DNA of 36,779 nucleotides from Sulfurimonadaceae bacterium (GTDB taxonomy: Bacteria > Campylobacterota > Campylobacteria > Campylobacterales > Sulfurimonadaceae): assembly GCA_016744905.1 (NCBI GenBank), contig JADGDM010000018.1:7637-44415 (forward strand), read 5' to 3'. The position numbers and the translations under genes are program-made. The notes beneath the pieces were generated by a model. The model searched no databases, was not told where the DNA came from, and worked only from the letters and a program-made list of their open reading frames with translations. Below, piece after piece: positions 8,867 through 18,221 of the stretch (its first letter is position 1; every line of letters begins with the position of its first letter).

Positions 8867-9586
8867 ATGAACAAACATCTTGAACAAATTATTGACTTAT
8901 CTATTATTGATAAAGAAATAGACGCTTTTGAGTCACAAATTGACGAAGCAAATTATAAACTTGAAGCATCTTTAGCAAAAAAGAATGCATTTGTCTCTAA
9001 CATGACGACTCTAGAAGAAGAGATCAAAGATGAGCAAGTTAAAAAACAGAAAAATGACATGCATATTGCTGAACTTTCTGCAAAATTAGAAGATAACGCT
9101 AAAAAAAGTGCAGAGATTAAAACTGAACGTGAAATGAAATCACTTCAACTAGAAGAAGAGATTGCAAAAGAGCAAGTTACTTTTGCTAATGAAGAGATTG
9201 ATCGGTTAGAAAAAGTGATTGAAAACAAAAATGTTCTTATTGAAGAGCTTTCTGTTCAGATGAAAGAAGTAGATGATTCATTGACTTCAGTTCAAGCTGA
9301 AGTTAATGGTAAGTTAACTGTGATCAATGAAGAACGTCAAAGTGTTTTTGGTAGAAAAGAGAAACTGATTTCAGCTATGAATCAAAAAAGTTTATCGTTT
9401 TATCAAAAAGTTCGTCGTTGGGCTAAAAACACTACGGCTGTTGAAGTTAAAAAACAGGCGTGTATGGGATGTTATATGAAAATTAATGACAAAACATACT
9501 CAGAAGTAATCAAAGGTGAAGACATCGCAATGTGTCCTCACTGTGGAAGAATTCTTTACATCGCTAAAGAAGAAGTTTCTGCTTAA
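8867..9586 (+). CDS. Coiled-coil C4 zinc-ribbon protein, HP0958/FlgZ-like
   Basis: A 239-residue protein made of a long Glu/Lys-rich helical hairpin (residues about 10-180) followed by a zinc ribbon with C-x2-C pairs at about 199/202 (C-M-G-C) and 223/226 (C-P-H-C). This is the layout of H. pylori HP0958, which stabilises the flagellar sigma factor RpoN and binds flaA mRNA. It lies between Nif3 and waaA as in Helicobacter. AAGGA lies ahead of the ATG. A flagellar role here is inferred from homology, since no flagellar gene is in the window. Confidence 0.88.
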   Translation: MNKHLEQIIDLSIIDKEIDAFESQIDEANYKLEASLAKKNAFVSNMTTLEEEIKDEQVKKQKNDMHIAELSAKLEDNAKKSAEIKTEREMKSLQLEEEIAKEQVTFANEEIDRLEKVIENKNVLIEELSVQMKEVDDSLTSVQAEVNGKLTVINEERQSVFGRKEKLISAMNQKSLSFYQKVRRWAKNTTAVEVKKQACMGCYMKINDKTYSEVIKGEDIAMCPHCGRILYIAKEEVSA

Positions 9587-9612
9587 GAACTTTTAAGAGA
9601 AGAGTAAATACT

Positions 9613-10782
9613 GTGAGATTATTTACTTTTTTCTACTTTTTTCTGGCGCTCATAATATATCTTGGCGCGCTGCCTTTTTTAATACTTTTTGCATTTAAAA
9701 AAAAATACACCCAATCCATACCTGCTCGGTTTTTTTTGTATAACAATGGTCCATTTAAAAAAAATGAACTTTGGTTCCATGCTTGTTCACTTGGTGAAGT
9801 AAGAGCATTACAACCGATTATTGAACTTTTTAAGGGTTCTCAGATTGCTGTGAGCACAACAACGGCTACAGGTTTTACTGAGGCTAAAAAGTTGAAGGTT
9901 CAAAGTAGGTATTTGCCCTTTGAAGTTTTCATCCCTTTTTGGGCAAGAGAGTCCAAAGTCGTTGTTGTTTTAGAAGCAGAGTTTTGGTATCTGCTTTTTG
10001 CTGTAGTAAAAGCAAGAGGAGCAAAACTTGTTTTACTTAATGCCAGGATCTCTACAAAATCTTATCCTAAATACAAAAAAATGGCTTGGTTTTATAAAAA
10101 GATGTTTGCTTATGTAGATATGGTTTTTGTTCAAAGTGTTGCGGATAGAGAACGTTTTTATACCCTAGGTGCTAAAAACATTGAAGTGACGGGTAATATT
10201 AAATTGGCTCAGCGTGTTGAGTTGAGTAAAGAGTATGATAAAAGTGATATAGAGACCATTGTCGCTGCGAGTACACATGACGGTGAAGAAGAACTTATCT
10301 TTGAAGCATTTAAAGCATCAAAGGGCTTAAAAAAGCGTAAGTTAATAGTCGTTCCAAGACATCCTGAACGTTTTGATGATGTTTGGAACTTGATGTCTAA
10401 AACTTTTAAAGATGATGTTATTTTAGCGCGCTGGAGTGAAGCTCAGAATTTTGAAGCAGATATTCTCTTAGTGGATGCGATGGGCGAGTTAAATAATATT
10501 TATAATATTAGTGACATTGCGATATTGGGCGGTGCCTTTAAAGAGGATGTTGGTGGACATAATCCTTTAGAACCAGCGCACTTTGGATGTAAGATAATAT
10601 CTGGAGAGCACTATTTTAATCAGCGTGAACTCTTTAAATATGTAGAAAATTTAAAAATAGTGAGTAAAGAGAATTTAACAACATCATTAATAAATAGTGA
10701 TAATTTAGAAAATTGTATTGTTAGTGAAAATATAGATCTAAAAAGTATAAAAAAATATATAAACCAAGAATTGGAGAAGTAA
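9613..10782 (+). CDS. waaA: 3-deoxy-D-manno-octulosonic acid (Kdo) transferase
   Basis: WaaA adds Kdo from CMP-Kdo to lipid IVA at the inner membrane, the first step of the LPS core. The 389-residue protein starts with a membrane anchor (residues about 4-27). It then has W-F-H-A-C-S-L-G-E, whose Glu is the family's catalytic base, followed by the GT-B features P-R-H-P-E-R-F and G-G-A-F-x-x-x-G-G-H-N-P-L-E-P-A. GTG at 9613 is the start, with AAGAGAAGAG at 9595-9604. Three homopolymer runs (A9 at 9697-9705, T8 at 9730-9737, A8 at 9757-9764) lie in the first 155 bases. The final A of its stop begins the next ATG. Confidence 0.93.
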   Translation: MRLFTFFYFFLALIIYLGALPFLILFAFKKKYTQSIPARFFLYNNGPFKKNELWFHACSLGEVRALQPIIELFKGSQIAVSTTTATGFTEAKKLKVQSRYLPFEVFIPFWARESKVVVVLEAEFWYLLFAVVKARGAKLVLLNARISTKSYPKYKKMAWFYKKMFAYVDMVFVQSVADRERFYTLGAKNIEVTGNIKLAQRVELSKEYDKSDIETIVAASTHDGEEELIFEAFKASKGLKKRKLIVVPRHPERFDDVWNLMSKTFKDDVILARWSEAQNFEADILLVDAMGELNNIYNISDIAILGGAFKEDVGGHNPLEPAHFGCKIISGEHYFNQRELFKYVENLKIVSKENLTTSLINSDNLENCIVSENIDLKSIKKYINQELEK

Positions 10783-11711
10783 TGAAAAAAGCAGATTATG
10801 CACACCATAGAAAAGAAGACAAAAAAAGAGAGTCAAAGGCAAAGGTAAAAGTAAAAGAGTTTGCCCGTAAAGATAAAGATCGTGATAAAAAGAGATCTCC
10901 ACACAAGCAACGTGCACTTGATGGAATGTTTAGTGCTGAAGAGTTTACGCCAGAAGTTGATAGTGGGTCTACTAAAGGTAGTACGGCTGCTTTTAAACTT
11001 CTTGCTGCTCAAGAAAATGTTTCAAACAACAAAGCGAAAGAGTTGATTGATAAAGGTCGTGTCTATGTTGGTAACCGAAAGGTTATGATTGCCCGCGGTC
11101 TTCTACGTAATGATACAGAGTTTAATGTACAGGCCTTAGAAAAAATAGCTGTTATTTTTGAGGATGAAAACTTTTTAGTGGTTGATAAACCAGCATTTTA
11201 TAATACTGAAGATATTGAGAAGAAATTTCCTGATGCAGTATTACTTCACAGGCTTGACCGTGAAACCAGTGGTGTTTTGATGTTGACGAAAAGTGAAGAC
11301 TTCCGTGCTAAAGCAATTAATGAATTTATTGCCGACAAGGTTTATAAGGAGTACACTGCCTGGATAGAGGGTGTATTTATCGAAGATGTTGTGATTGATA
11401 AACCTATTGTGACTCAAAAAATACGCAATCGCGCGATTTCTAAGTGTAACAAAAATGGTAAACCTGCCATTACTGAGGTCTATACCTTAGAAGTTAATGG
11501 TAAAAAATCTAAGGTGAAATGTGTGATTCATCATGGACGTACCCACCAAATTCGTGTGCATCTAAACTCGATAGGATTTCCAATTGTTGGGGATACTTTA
11601 TATGGTGGACGCGATGATAAACGTGTGATGCTACATGCTAAGAAAGTGAAAATTTTAGGCTACACTTTTACATCAAAAGAGCCTAAGGTGTTTGCACACC
11701 TCTCTTCGTAG
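10782..11711 (+). CDS. RluA-family RNA pseudouridine synthase
   Basis: The 309-residue enzyme converts a uridine in RNA, probably 23S rRNA, to pseudouridine. Order of parts: a strongly basic, Lys/Asp-rich N-terminal tail (residues 1-60), an S4 RNA-binding domain (N-N-K-A-K-E-L-I-D-K-G-R-V-Y-V), then the catalytic domain with L-H-R-L-D-R-E-T-S-G (Asp near 159) and H-x-G-R-T-H-Q-I-R. It overlaps waaA by one base (TAATG) and is the last gene of the long plus-strand run, at the position of H. pylori HP0956. The exact target base cannot be assigned. Confidence 0.92.
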   Translation: MKKADYAHHRKEDKKRESKAKVKVKEFARKDKDRDKKRSPHKQRALDGMFSAEEFTPEVDSGSTKGSTAAFKLLAAQENVSNNKAKELIDKGRVYVGNRKVMIARGLLRNDTEFNVQALEKIAVIFEDENFLVVDKPAFYNTEDIEKKFPDAVLLHRLDRETSGVLMLTKSEDFRAKAINEFIADKVYKEYTAWIEGVFIEDVVIDKPIVTQKIRNRAISKCNKNGKPAITEVYTLEVNGKKSKVKCVIHHGRTHQIRVHLNSIGFPIVGDTLYGGRDDKRVMLHAKKVKILGYTFTSKEPKVFAHLSS

Positions 11712-11713
11712 TT

Positions 11714-12562
11714 TTAATTTTCAATCATTTTTTGATTGATTTTATAAATACCAAGGACATTGGATATTGCTGAAGTTCCTTGGTTGAAGAAATCGTTGGC
11801 ATCAAGTTGAATATCTTTTTTACCAATAACATTCTCTTCGATAAGTGTTAGATAAATATCGATGTTCTTAGCCGTCGTTTTAATGGCTGCTAAATCATCT
11901 GCAGAACTTATTTTCAGTGTCTTCATCTCATTTTGAAGTTGAGCACTTAAGAGTTTCGCTTTTTTTACAAAACCCTTCATTTTATCAACTTCTTCATCTT
12001 TACAATTTTTACGTGCGACTATACCTGCACCCATTCCACGCGCCTTACCAATATTTTCAGACAGTGGAAGGATCGTTTTAAACATCACTTTTATATTAAA
12101 CTGCTTAGATTGACTTTCGTCTTTAAATACCTTTGATGATATATTTGAAGAGATGGCCAGTAATTCATTAATCTGATTGGTATATTCACTGAATATTTTT
12201 GCACTGTCCTTGTCTTTGAAGGCGTTTTTATTTAGTGCCATCAGATCATTAGAAATTCCTCGACCTTTTTTGTAAGCGGCATCGGAAATTTTGATATTAC
12301 TATTTTCACCTTTTGGTGCATTTAAAAGGTATTTTATCTCCTCTTTCATCTCTTTTCGTTCTCCATAAACAAGTAACTGTGCTGCGACATTGCCATTATT
12401 AAAACTGTTGGTCAAACCACGAGTTTTTTGGGTGGCAATAATGAGATTTGTTAATGATGAGACATAGGTAAGTTTTTCATTTTTTATGGCTTCTTTATCT
12501 TCAAAAAGAGAGAAAGCCATAAGATGTAGATTAAGTAAAAGTAGTGCTAGTATTAATTTCAT
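11714..12562 (-). CDS. Secreted protein with NIT-like (nitrate/nitrite-sensing) signature
   Basis: A 282-residue protein with a signal peptide (MKLILALLLLNLHLMAFS) and no later membrane segment, so it is probably free in the periplasm. The all-helical body carries two stretches like the two halves of the NIT sensor fold. The first is A-T-Q-K-T-R-G-L-T-N-S-F near residue 45. The second is L-P-L-S-E-N-I-G-K-A-R-G-M-G-A-G near residue 170. NIT domains are normally the extracytoplasmic part of receptors, so a stand-alone secreted one is unusual. It follows argF by 3 bases and ends the hemB operon, two genes after a receptor with the same signature. Ligand unknown. Confidence 0.7.
   Translation of the reverse strand: MKLILALLLLNLHLMAFSLFEDKEAIKNEKLTYVSSLTNLIIATQKTRGLTNSFNNGNVAAQLLVYGERKEMKEEIKYLLNAPKGENSNIKISDAAYKKGRGISNDLMALNKNAFKDKDSAKIFSEYTNQINELLAISSNISSKVFKDESQSKQFNIKVMFKTILPLSENIGKARGMGAGIVARKNCKDEEVDKMKGFVKKAKLLSAQLQNEMKTLKISSADDLAAIKTTAKNIDIYLTLIEENVIGKKDIQLDANDFFNQGTSAISNVLGIYKINQKMIEN
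11720..11742 (+). terminator. Weak intrinsic-terminator-like hairpin after the pseudouridine synthase
   Basis: TCAATCA (11720-11726) and TGATTGA (11732-11738) form a perfect 7-bp stem with a T5 loop, followed on the plus strand by TTTTA. It lies inside the last codons of the convergent NIT protein gene. The stem is AT-rich, so efficiency is doubtful. Confidence 0.4.
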
Positions 12563-12565
12563 AAA

Positions 12566-13486
12566 TTACCTTTGTTGGTCTAGCCAGACCATAAGACCTT
12601 TTTGTGCATGAAGGCGGTTTTCTGCTTCTTCAAAAATCAGACTATTTTCTCCCTCTAATACAGAGGTACTTACTTCTTGCTCCCTATAGGCCGGTAGACA
12701 GTGTAAAAAAGTGGCATGTTCTTGGGCATGTGACATCAATGCATCATCAACAATAAAGCCTTGAAAATCCTTAACACGTTGCTCTTTTTCATCTTCTTGT
12801 CCCATAGAGGCCCAGGTGTCTGTTGTTACCAGTGTTGCTCCCTGAACTGCTGCAATTGGATCATTAAAGATATTAATTACGGCGCCACTCTCTTTAGCAA
12901 ATGTATAAGCATCATTTAAAACTTCTTTATCAATTTCATAACCTTTTGGTGTGGCAATGCGTAGTTCAAAACCAAGTTTAGAAGCAAGCATTAACCAAGA
13001 GTGGGTCATGTTATTACCATCACCAATATAGGTGACGATAGGATTGGTATCTAATCCATGTTCAACCATAGTCATATAATCTGCTAAGAGTTGTACGGGA
13101 TGATAAGAGTCGGTCAAGCCATTTATAACAGGTACTTTGGAATTTTGGGCAAAAGCTTCTAGCTTAGAGTGCTCAAAGGTTCTAATCATAACCATATCTG
13201 TCATAGAGGAGATGACTTTAGCCGTATCTTCAATAGGCTCACCACGTCCAAGATGGATATCACGTGAAGATAAAAATAGAGCAGTACCTCCGAGTTGATA
13301 CATACCTGTTTCAAAACTAACACGGGTTCTTGTTGAACTTTTTTCAAAGATCATGGCTAAAGTTTGTTTATGAAGATGGTCTTTGTGAATACCATTTTTA
13401 AGATCTTTTTTGATACTGAGTCCGAGATCTATAATTTCTAAGATCTCCTCTTTAGTATAATCTTTGAGTGATAAAAAATGTCTCAA
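12566..13486 (-). CDS. argF: Ornithine carbamoyltransferase
   Basis: Makes citrulline from ornithine and carbamoyl phosphate. The carbamoyl phosphate loop S-T-R-T-R appears near residue 50, H-P-V-Q-L-L-A-D-Y near 130, and the ornithine-binding H-C-L-P-A-Y-R near the end. I place the start at TTG 13486 ([10 protein letters not shown]), giving 306 residues, the normal length. This TTG overlaps the TGA of the upstream GGDEF/EAL gene (TTGA), and AAAGG lies about 10 bases before it. A longer frame from ATG 13516 would add ten basic residues inside the upstream gene. Third gene of the hemB operon. Confidence 0.94.
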   Translation of the reverse strand: MRHFLSLKDYTKEEILEIIDLGLSIKKDLKNGIHKDHLHKQTLAMIFEKSSTRTRVSFETGMYQLGGTALFLSSRDIHLGRGEPIEDTAKVISSMTDMVMIRTFEHSKLEAFAQNSKVPVINGLTDSYHPVQLLADYMTMVEHGLDTNPIVTYIGDGNNMTHSWLMLASKLGFELRIATPKGYEIDKEVLNDAYTFAKESGAVINIFNDPIAAVQGATLVTTDTWASMGQEDEKEQRVKDFQGFIVDDALMSHAQEHATFLHCLPAYREQEVSTSVLEGENSLIFEEAENRLHAQKGLMVWLDQQR

Positions 13487-15879
13487 TTTTCTTGCCTTTG
13501 TTTTATTTGTTCGCATGATTCAACACCACCTATAAAGTAGCCTTGTGCATACTCGATACCAATACTTTTAATAATGTTATAAATTTTTTCGTCGCTTACA
13601 TATTCTGCAATGGTTTCAATTCCCAGTGCTTGAGCAAAGTCGAAGATACTTTCAACTACTTTTCTACTTTGTGAATCAGTGCTCAAGTCTTTAATCAAAG
13701 AGCCATCTATTTTAATGTAATCTGGCTTAATCACGGTTAAATATGAAAAGTTAGAATATCCTGTACCAAAGTCATCAATAGCGATTTTAAAACCTAACTG
13801 TTTGATAGTGTGTATGATATCTATATACTCTTCTTTCAACAACTCTTCTGATTCAACCAATTCAATAGCAATATTTTTTGCAGGGATGTCATATTTGATA
13901 ATCGAGTTCTTAAGATAGTCAAGCATATCATAATCAAGATCATCTTTGGTCATGTTGATAGAGAGGTCTACTCCACACATTTTGTAACTTTTAAAACTTT
14001 GATCAATAATCAGTTTTGTGAGTTCTTTTTCATGCCCTGAATTTTGTAAAACTTCGATGAATTCTACGGGAGAAATAATACGTCCACTTGACTGGTCAAT
14101 CATTCTGATGAGAACTTCATATTTGACTACCTTCGCTTCGCTAGTGGACATAATAGGTTGAAAGTGGATCATGAAGTCACCATTGTCAAAAGCATTGGCA
14201 ATACGCTTAACCCACTCTAAATTTTCTAAGTGCAAACGCTCTAGTGAGGCATTTTTATTATAGTACTCATAATATTTTTTGTGTTTAAGTGCGTAGCGCG
14301 AAGCGATCTCTGCTTGAGAAAGAATAGAACTTTGTGTAGCCCCTTCCGTAGAACGAGAGAGACCAAATATAAATGAAAGTGGCAGTTCAATTTGATCAAA
14401 TTGTACAAAAAATGTTTTACATAATTTATCAATAATTTGCTTAAGTCTTCTCTCATGTGAACACAGAATTACAAATTCATCAGAACCCATTCTAAAAACA
14501 CTAAAAACCTTATCCTCTTCTGTTATCGCCACAGAATCAACAATGTCACTTAAAACATCAGCACTGACTTTAAGATATGAATCTCCCGCTGCTTGACCAA
14601 AAGAGTCATTGATATGTGAAAAATTGACGATATCAATGTAGATGAGGGTAAATTGATCATTAGGCGAAAAACTGTCCAGTGTACTTAAGAGTTTATTACG
14701 ATTTGGTAATCCTGTAAGCGTATCATATTCATAATTATGCTTGATAATTTTGATCTGCTCATCAATTTTTTTTCTAAAACTCACCAGTGATTTGAAGACA
14801 TTACCCAGTTCACTACGTGATTCGATAAGTAGTTCGTACTCTTTACTCTCTTTTTTTAGTTTAGAACGAATAAATTTAGTGAGAGTATTGAGGGCATTTC
14901 TCATATCTGTATAGATGAGGAAGGCAATCATAAATGAAAGCAGTAGTGGAAATATTAGAAAAATAATATCAATTCTAAAGTCATTTTCTAAGGCGATTAA
15001 TTGATTGGCCAGTTGCTCATTCGTTGCTTGATATTGCAGTTTTAACTCACTGTTTAAAGCAAAGATATACAGCTCCATACTGCTGTTCCATTGATCCATA
15101 TCTAGGAGTACATTAGAATCTTGTAGTGAGTTGATAATAGACTCTTTGATTTGGTTGATAGAAATGAATGCACTAGAAGAGTAGAATTTAAAAAGTCGTG
15201 GTAGCTCCTCTTTTTTACTATACAGTTTAAACTGATCAAGATAGGTCTGTGCCTTTGCATTTTGTACACTTAACTGCTCAAACTTCTGTACGTCCAAAGA
15301 GTTTTCTTTAACAGAGATGTAGGTTAGATCACGTTCTAAGGCAGTATATTCTAAGGCACGGAGTAAATTACTAAAAGCAAGTATGGGTTTAGTATCTATA
15401 TTTTGTGCCATCATAACAATCATATCAATAGCATGTTTAACTAAGGCATCGGTATAGAAACGGATATTTTCAATAGCGTCACCGTTTCCCTTTTTAACGG
15501 AGTCTCTGAGTTCTGTAAGGGTTTTAAGCCTTTTTTGAAGATGTTGTATGTCAATTTGTTTTGAGTTTTGGACCTCTTTTATGACACCATCACTGATTTT
15601 AATACTCTCTTGATAGGTCTCTAAAGTAGTTGTATGATGAATAAAGTTTATAGCGAGGTAGCGCTCATTTTCTAAGGCGCGAACCGCTTTAAAAAGTGTC
15701 TCTATATTTTTTGTTTTTACTTGAGCATCTTTATTTTCATGGATATCATTATAGTTGACATGAAGATAGGATAGGTTCCAGAAAATAATACCACCAAACA
15801 TAAATAATATGAGGGCAGCAATCTTGTTTTTAAGTGAGTAGTGACTTAAAACATTATAGATACTTTCGTAGTTGGACAT
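13483..15879 (-). CDS. Transmembrane cyclic-di-GMP protein: NIT-like sensor, GGDEF, EAL
   Basis: A 798-residue receptor. A membrane segment near 17-36 is followed by a periplasmic helical domain of about 265 residues with NIT-like halves ([10 protein letters not shown] near 75; [11 protein letters not shown] near 175). A second membrane segment lies near 305-325. The GGDEF domain (about 395-545) has G-S-D-E-F in place of GGDEF near 463. The EAL domain (about 550-795) has E-V-L in place of EAL and keeps D-D-F-G-T-G-Y-S and K-I-D-G-S. The pattern favours c-di-GMP hydrolysis with a modified cyclase domain, but activity is inference. ATG overlaps the hemB stop (TAATG). Confidence 0.9.
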   Translation of the reverse strand: MSNYESIYNVLSHYSLKNKIAALILFMFGGIIFWNLSYLHVNYNDIHENKDAQVKTKNIETLFKAVRALENERYLAINFIHHTTTLETYQESIKISDGVIKEVQNSKQIDIQHLQKRLKTLTELRDSVKKGNGDAIENIRFYTDALVKHAIDMIVMMAQNIDTKPILAFSNLLRALEYTALERDLTYISVKENSLDVQKFEQLSVQNAKAQTYLDQFKLYSKKEELPRLFKFYSSSAFISINQIKESIINSLQDSNVLLDMDQWNSSMELYIFALNSELKLQYQATNEQLANQLIALENDFRIDIIFLIFPLLLSFMIAFLIYTDMRNALNTLTKFIRSKLKKESKEYELLIESRSELGNVFKSLVSFRKKIDEQIKIIKHNYEYDTLTGLPNRNKLLSTLDSFSPNDQFTLIYIDIVNFSHINDSFGQAAGDSYLKVSADVLSDIVDSVAITEEDKVFSVFRMGSDEFVILCSHERRLKQIIDKLCKTFFVQFDQIELPLSFIFGLSRSTEGATQSSILSQAEIASRYALKHKKYYEYYNKNASLERLHLENLEWVKRIANAFDNGDFMIHFQPIMSTSEAKVVKYEVLIRMIDQSSGRIISPVEFIEVLQNSGHEKELTKLIIDQSFKSYKMCGVDLSINMTKDDLDYDMLDYLKNSIIKYDIPAKNIAIELVESEELLKEEYIDIIHTIKQLGFKIAIDDFGTGYSNFSYLTVIKPDYIKIDGSLIKDLSTDSQSRKVVESIFDFAQALGIETIAEYVSDEKIYNIIKSIGIEYAQGYFIGGVESCEQIKQRQEN

Positions 15880-16850
15880 TATTTTCCTAAAAGTGTGGCT
15901 ACTTCTTTAGCGTGATAAGAGATAATTATATCTGCACCAGCGCGCTTGAAGCCAATCATTGTCTCCATCATAACACGATTATAATCAATTAATCCTGCAT
16001 TCCCTGCATGTTTTAACATTGCGTATTCACCTGATACATTATAGACAGCAAGTGGTAGCGAGGTGTTTTCTCTAACGTCACGAACGATATCTAAATAAGC
16101 CAGTGCGGGCTTGACCATTAAAATGTCTGCGCCTTGCATCTCATCTGCGATACTTTCGTTGATGGCTTCACGACGATTGGCTGGATCCATTTGATAGGTT
16201 GTTCTATCTCCAAAACTAGGAACTGAGTCCGCAACATCTCTAAATGGACCATAATAGCCACTAGAAAACTTAGTAGAATAGGCCATGATAGGAAGGTTTG
16301 GATATCCTCCCTCATCGAGTGCGCTACGCAGTGTTTCAATAATTCCATCCATCATTCCTGATGGTGCAATCATATCCACACCTGCACGTGCATGAATAAG
16401 TGCTTGTTGTGCAGAGATCTCTAAGGTAGCGTCATTATCAACAGTTTCATGAACATGATCAATGATTCCACAGTGTCCATGGTCGGTATATTCACAAAAA
16501 CATAAGTCAGTGACAATAAACATTTCTGGATGCTCTTTTTTGATAGCTTTTACTGCCGTGGCAATGATTCCATTGTCACACAGTGAATCAGAACCGATAG
16601 AGTCTTTTGTTTCAGGAATCCCAAAAAGAATAATAGAGTTAAGTCCCATTTTTTTAAGGTCTGCACACTCTTTTAATATCTCATCGAGACTCATTTGAAA
16701 GACTCCCGGCATAGAAGCCACTTCTGTTTTAATACCTTCACCAAAAGTGACAAAAAGGGGGTAAATAAAGTCGTTGGTACTCAATTGAGTCTCTCGAACC
16801 AGAGCGCTAAGATGCTTGTTTTGACGTGTTCTTCTAAATCTTTGAAACAT
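15879..16850 (-). CDS. hemB: Delta-aminolevulinic acid dehydratase (porphobilinogen synthase)
   Basis: Condenses two 5-aminolevulinate molecules to porphobilinogen in heme synthesis, which matters here because several cytochromes c are encoded nearby. The metal-binding [12 protein letters not shown] and both active-site Lys segments are visible ([13 protein letters not shown] and M-V-K-P-A-L). I choose ATG 16850 (M-F-Q-R-F-R-R-T-R, 323 residues), preceded by AGGAG 9 bases upstream. A longer frame from 16913 adds 21 residues that families lack. It heads the four-gene minus-strand operon and is divergent from ribA. Confidence 0.95.
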   Translation of the reverse strand: MFQRFRRTRQNKHLSALVRETQLSTNDFIYPLFVTFGEGIKTEVASMPGVFQMSLDEILKECADLKKMGLNSIILFGIPETKDSIGSDSLCDNGIIATAVKAIKKEHPEMFIVTDLCFCEYTDHGHCGIIDHVHETVDNDATLEISAQQALIHARAGVDMIAPSGMMDGIIETLRSALDEGGYPNLPIMAYSTKFSSGYYGPFRDVADSVPSFGDRTTYQMDPANRREAINESIADEMQGADILMVKPALAYLDIVRDVRENTSLPLAVYNVSGEYAMLKHAGNAGLIDYNRVMMETMIGFKRAGADIIISYHAKEVATLLGK

Positions 16851-16863
16851 ATAAATAAACTCC

Positions 16864-16872
16864 TGATATAAT
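16864..16872 (+). promoter_or_regulatory. Extended -10 promoter for ribA
   Basis: TGATATAAT, an extended -10 element (TGn plus perfect TATAAT at 16867-16872), in the 69-bp gap between the hemB and ribA starts. No good -35 is evident, which is common in Campylobacterota. It would give a leader of about 40 bases. Confidence 0.5.
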
Positions 16873-16919
16873 TCTCTTAATATTTTAACCACTATATCAT
16901 TAAAAGAAGACACTAATCG

Positions 16920-17486
16920 ATGAATGTAACAATATCACAGCGCGCTAAGCTACCAACGAAGTACGGAGAGTTTGAAGTCGTCGCTTTTAAAGAACACCAC
17001 AAAGAACATCTTGCTATTTTCAAGCTTCCCTTAGCAGAAGTCCCATGTGTGCGTGTTCATTCAGAATGCTTAACAGGCGATGCCTTAGGAAGTTTAAAAT
17101 GTGACTGTGGCGAACAACTAGAGTATGCCCTAGGTCATATCAACGAAAATAACGGAATGGTTATCTATCTTCGTCAAGAGGGACGTGATATTGGACTATT
17201 AAATAAAATCAACGCTTACGCATTACAAGATACTGGTCTAAATACAGTAGAAGCGAATCATCAATTGGGATTTGCTGCAGATGAGCGTACGTATGAAGTA
17301 GTGACAACCATACTTGATCATTTTAAGATTTCAAAAATAAGACTGATGACGAATAATCCTACAAAAATCAACTCCATAGAGGGTATAGAGATTGTTGAAC
17401 GTATTCCTATTGTTATGGATGCGAATGAACATAACAAAGATTACCTAGATGTTAAAGAACGCGAGATGGGACATCTGCTTAAGTAA
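16920..17486 (+). CDS. ribA: GTP cyclohydrolase II
   Basis: Opens the imidazole ring of GTP, the first step of riboflavin synthesis. The 188-residue protein is a stand-alone RibA without a RibB (DHBP synthase) part. Zinc ligands are Cys50, Cys61 and Cys63 in S-E-C-L-T-G-D and K-C-D-C-G. The catalytic R-Q-E-G-R-D-I-G-L and M-T-N-N-P-T-K segments are intact. The ribosome site before the ATG is weak (AAGAAG). Expressed divergently from hemB with its own -10 element, it appears monocistronic. Confidence 0.95.
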   Translation: MNVTISQRAKLPTKYGEFEVVAFKEHHKEHLAIFKLPLAEVPCVRVHSECLTGDALGSLKCDCGEQLEYALGHINENNGMVIYLRQEGRDIGLLNKINAYALQDTGLNTVEANHQLGFAADERTYEVVTTILDHFKISKIRLMTNNPTKINSIEGIEIVERIPIVMDANEHNKDYLDVKEREMGHLLK

Positions 17487-17579
17487 ACTTTTCATAAATA
17501 AGTATTAATTATAAAACATTAATATATTTTAAGCCAATTCGTTTTACACTAGCATGGATTACAATTACAAAGGAGATAA

Positions 17580-18221
17580 ATGAAAAATCGCATAGCAGGT
17601 CTAATCCTTACTCTAGGACTTCTGTTTCCCCTCAATGCGCATGCGTTCTTTTTTAGTGACGTGTTTGATAGTATGTTTGGAGGAGCAACAGAAGTTGCTA
17701 CGACAATGGTTGAAGGTGCTACCTCAGTTGCCAATAATATGGTTGATGCAGGTGATAATACTGCGGCAGGAATGATGTCTACGATGTTAGAACTTTCCGA
17801 TGATATCGGAACCATGAGCGACCGTATATTGACTATGGCTGATAAAATTGGTGAGATGAGTGATAGAATTGTAAAAACAGAAGAGATGATGTTAAAAGTC
17901 ATGAATTCTGAAAATATAGGTTCATCAAACAACTCTGGTGCATCACTTATGATACGTGTTTTAGAAGAGAGTTTATCAAATGAAGATCTGCCTCAGATAC
18001 AGTTGAATATGGGCTCAGACTCATATCTACTTTATGTGTCAAGCTCTATATTTAATGCAGACTCTTCATCGGTACAGATTAAAAATAGTAATGACTTGGC
18101 TAAGTTTTGGCCATTTTTAAAAGAAGCAGCCGTTGATAACAGACTTTACATCGCAGTTAAAGCGGTCAATGGAAGTGAATTATCAGCGCTTTCAAACAGC
18201 GTAGAAATTTATATTTATTAA
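17580..18221 (+). CDS. Secreted protein with helical repeat segment, unknown function
   Basis: A 213-residue exported protein with a signal peptide (residues 1-22, cleavage after A-H-A) and an excellent AAAGGAG before the ATG. Residues about 30-105 form a Met/Asp/Ala-rich amphipathic helix containing a near-repeat with a 14-residue period, I-G-T-M-S-D-R-I then I-G-E-M-S-D-R-I, which suggests a coiled-coil or surface-binding helix. The C-terminal half looks like a small beta-rich domain. I do not recognise the family. The last four bases (TTAA) are shared with the convergent gene, each stop codon reading out of them. Confidence 0.75.
   Translation: MKNRIAGLILTLGLLFPLNAHAFFFSDVFDSMFGGATEVATTMVEGATSVANNMVDAGDNTAAGMMSTMLELSDDIGTMSDRILTMADKIGEMSDRIVKTEEMMLKVMNSENIGSSNNSGASLMIRVLEESLSNEDLPQIQLNMGSDSYLLYVSSSIFNADSSSVQIKNSNDLAKFWPFLKEAAVDNRLYIAVKAVNGSELSALSNSVEIYIY

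Noticed and set aside
11401-11450. TCGCGCGA site at about 11409 as another copy of the iterated palindrome
   Set aside because: It lacks the GCGCGC core; it was not counted, nor were AGCGCGAA, AGCGCGTT and ACGCGCT near-matches elsewhere.
17549-17932. 127-codon minus-strand frame opposite the secreted protein gene
   Set aside because: It is a mirror of a well-supported plus-strand gene with signal peptide and strong ribosome site; no start signal or family features of its own.
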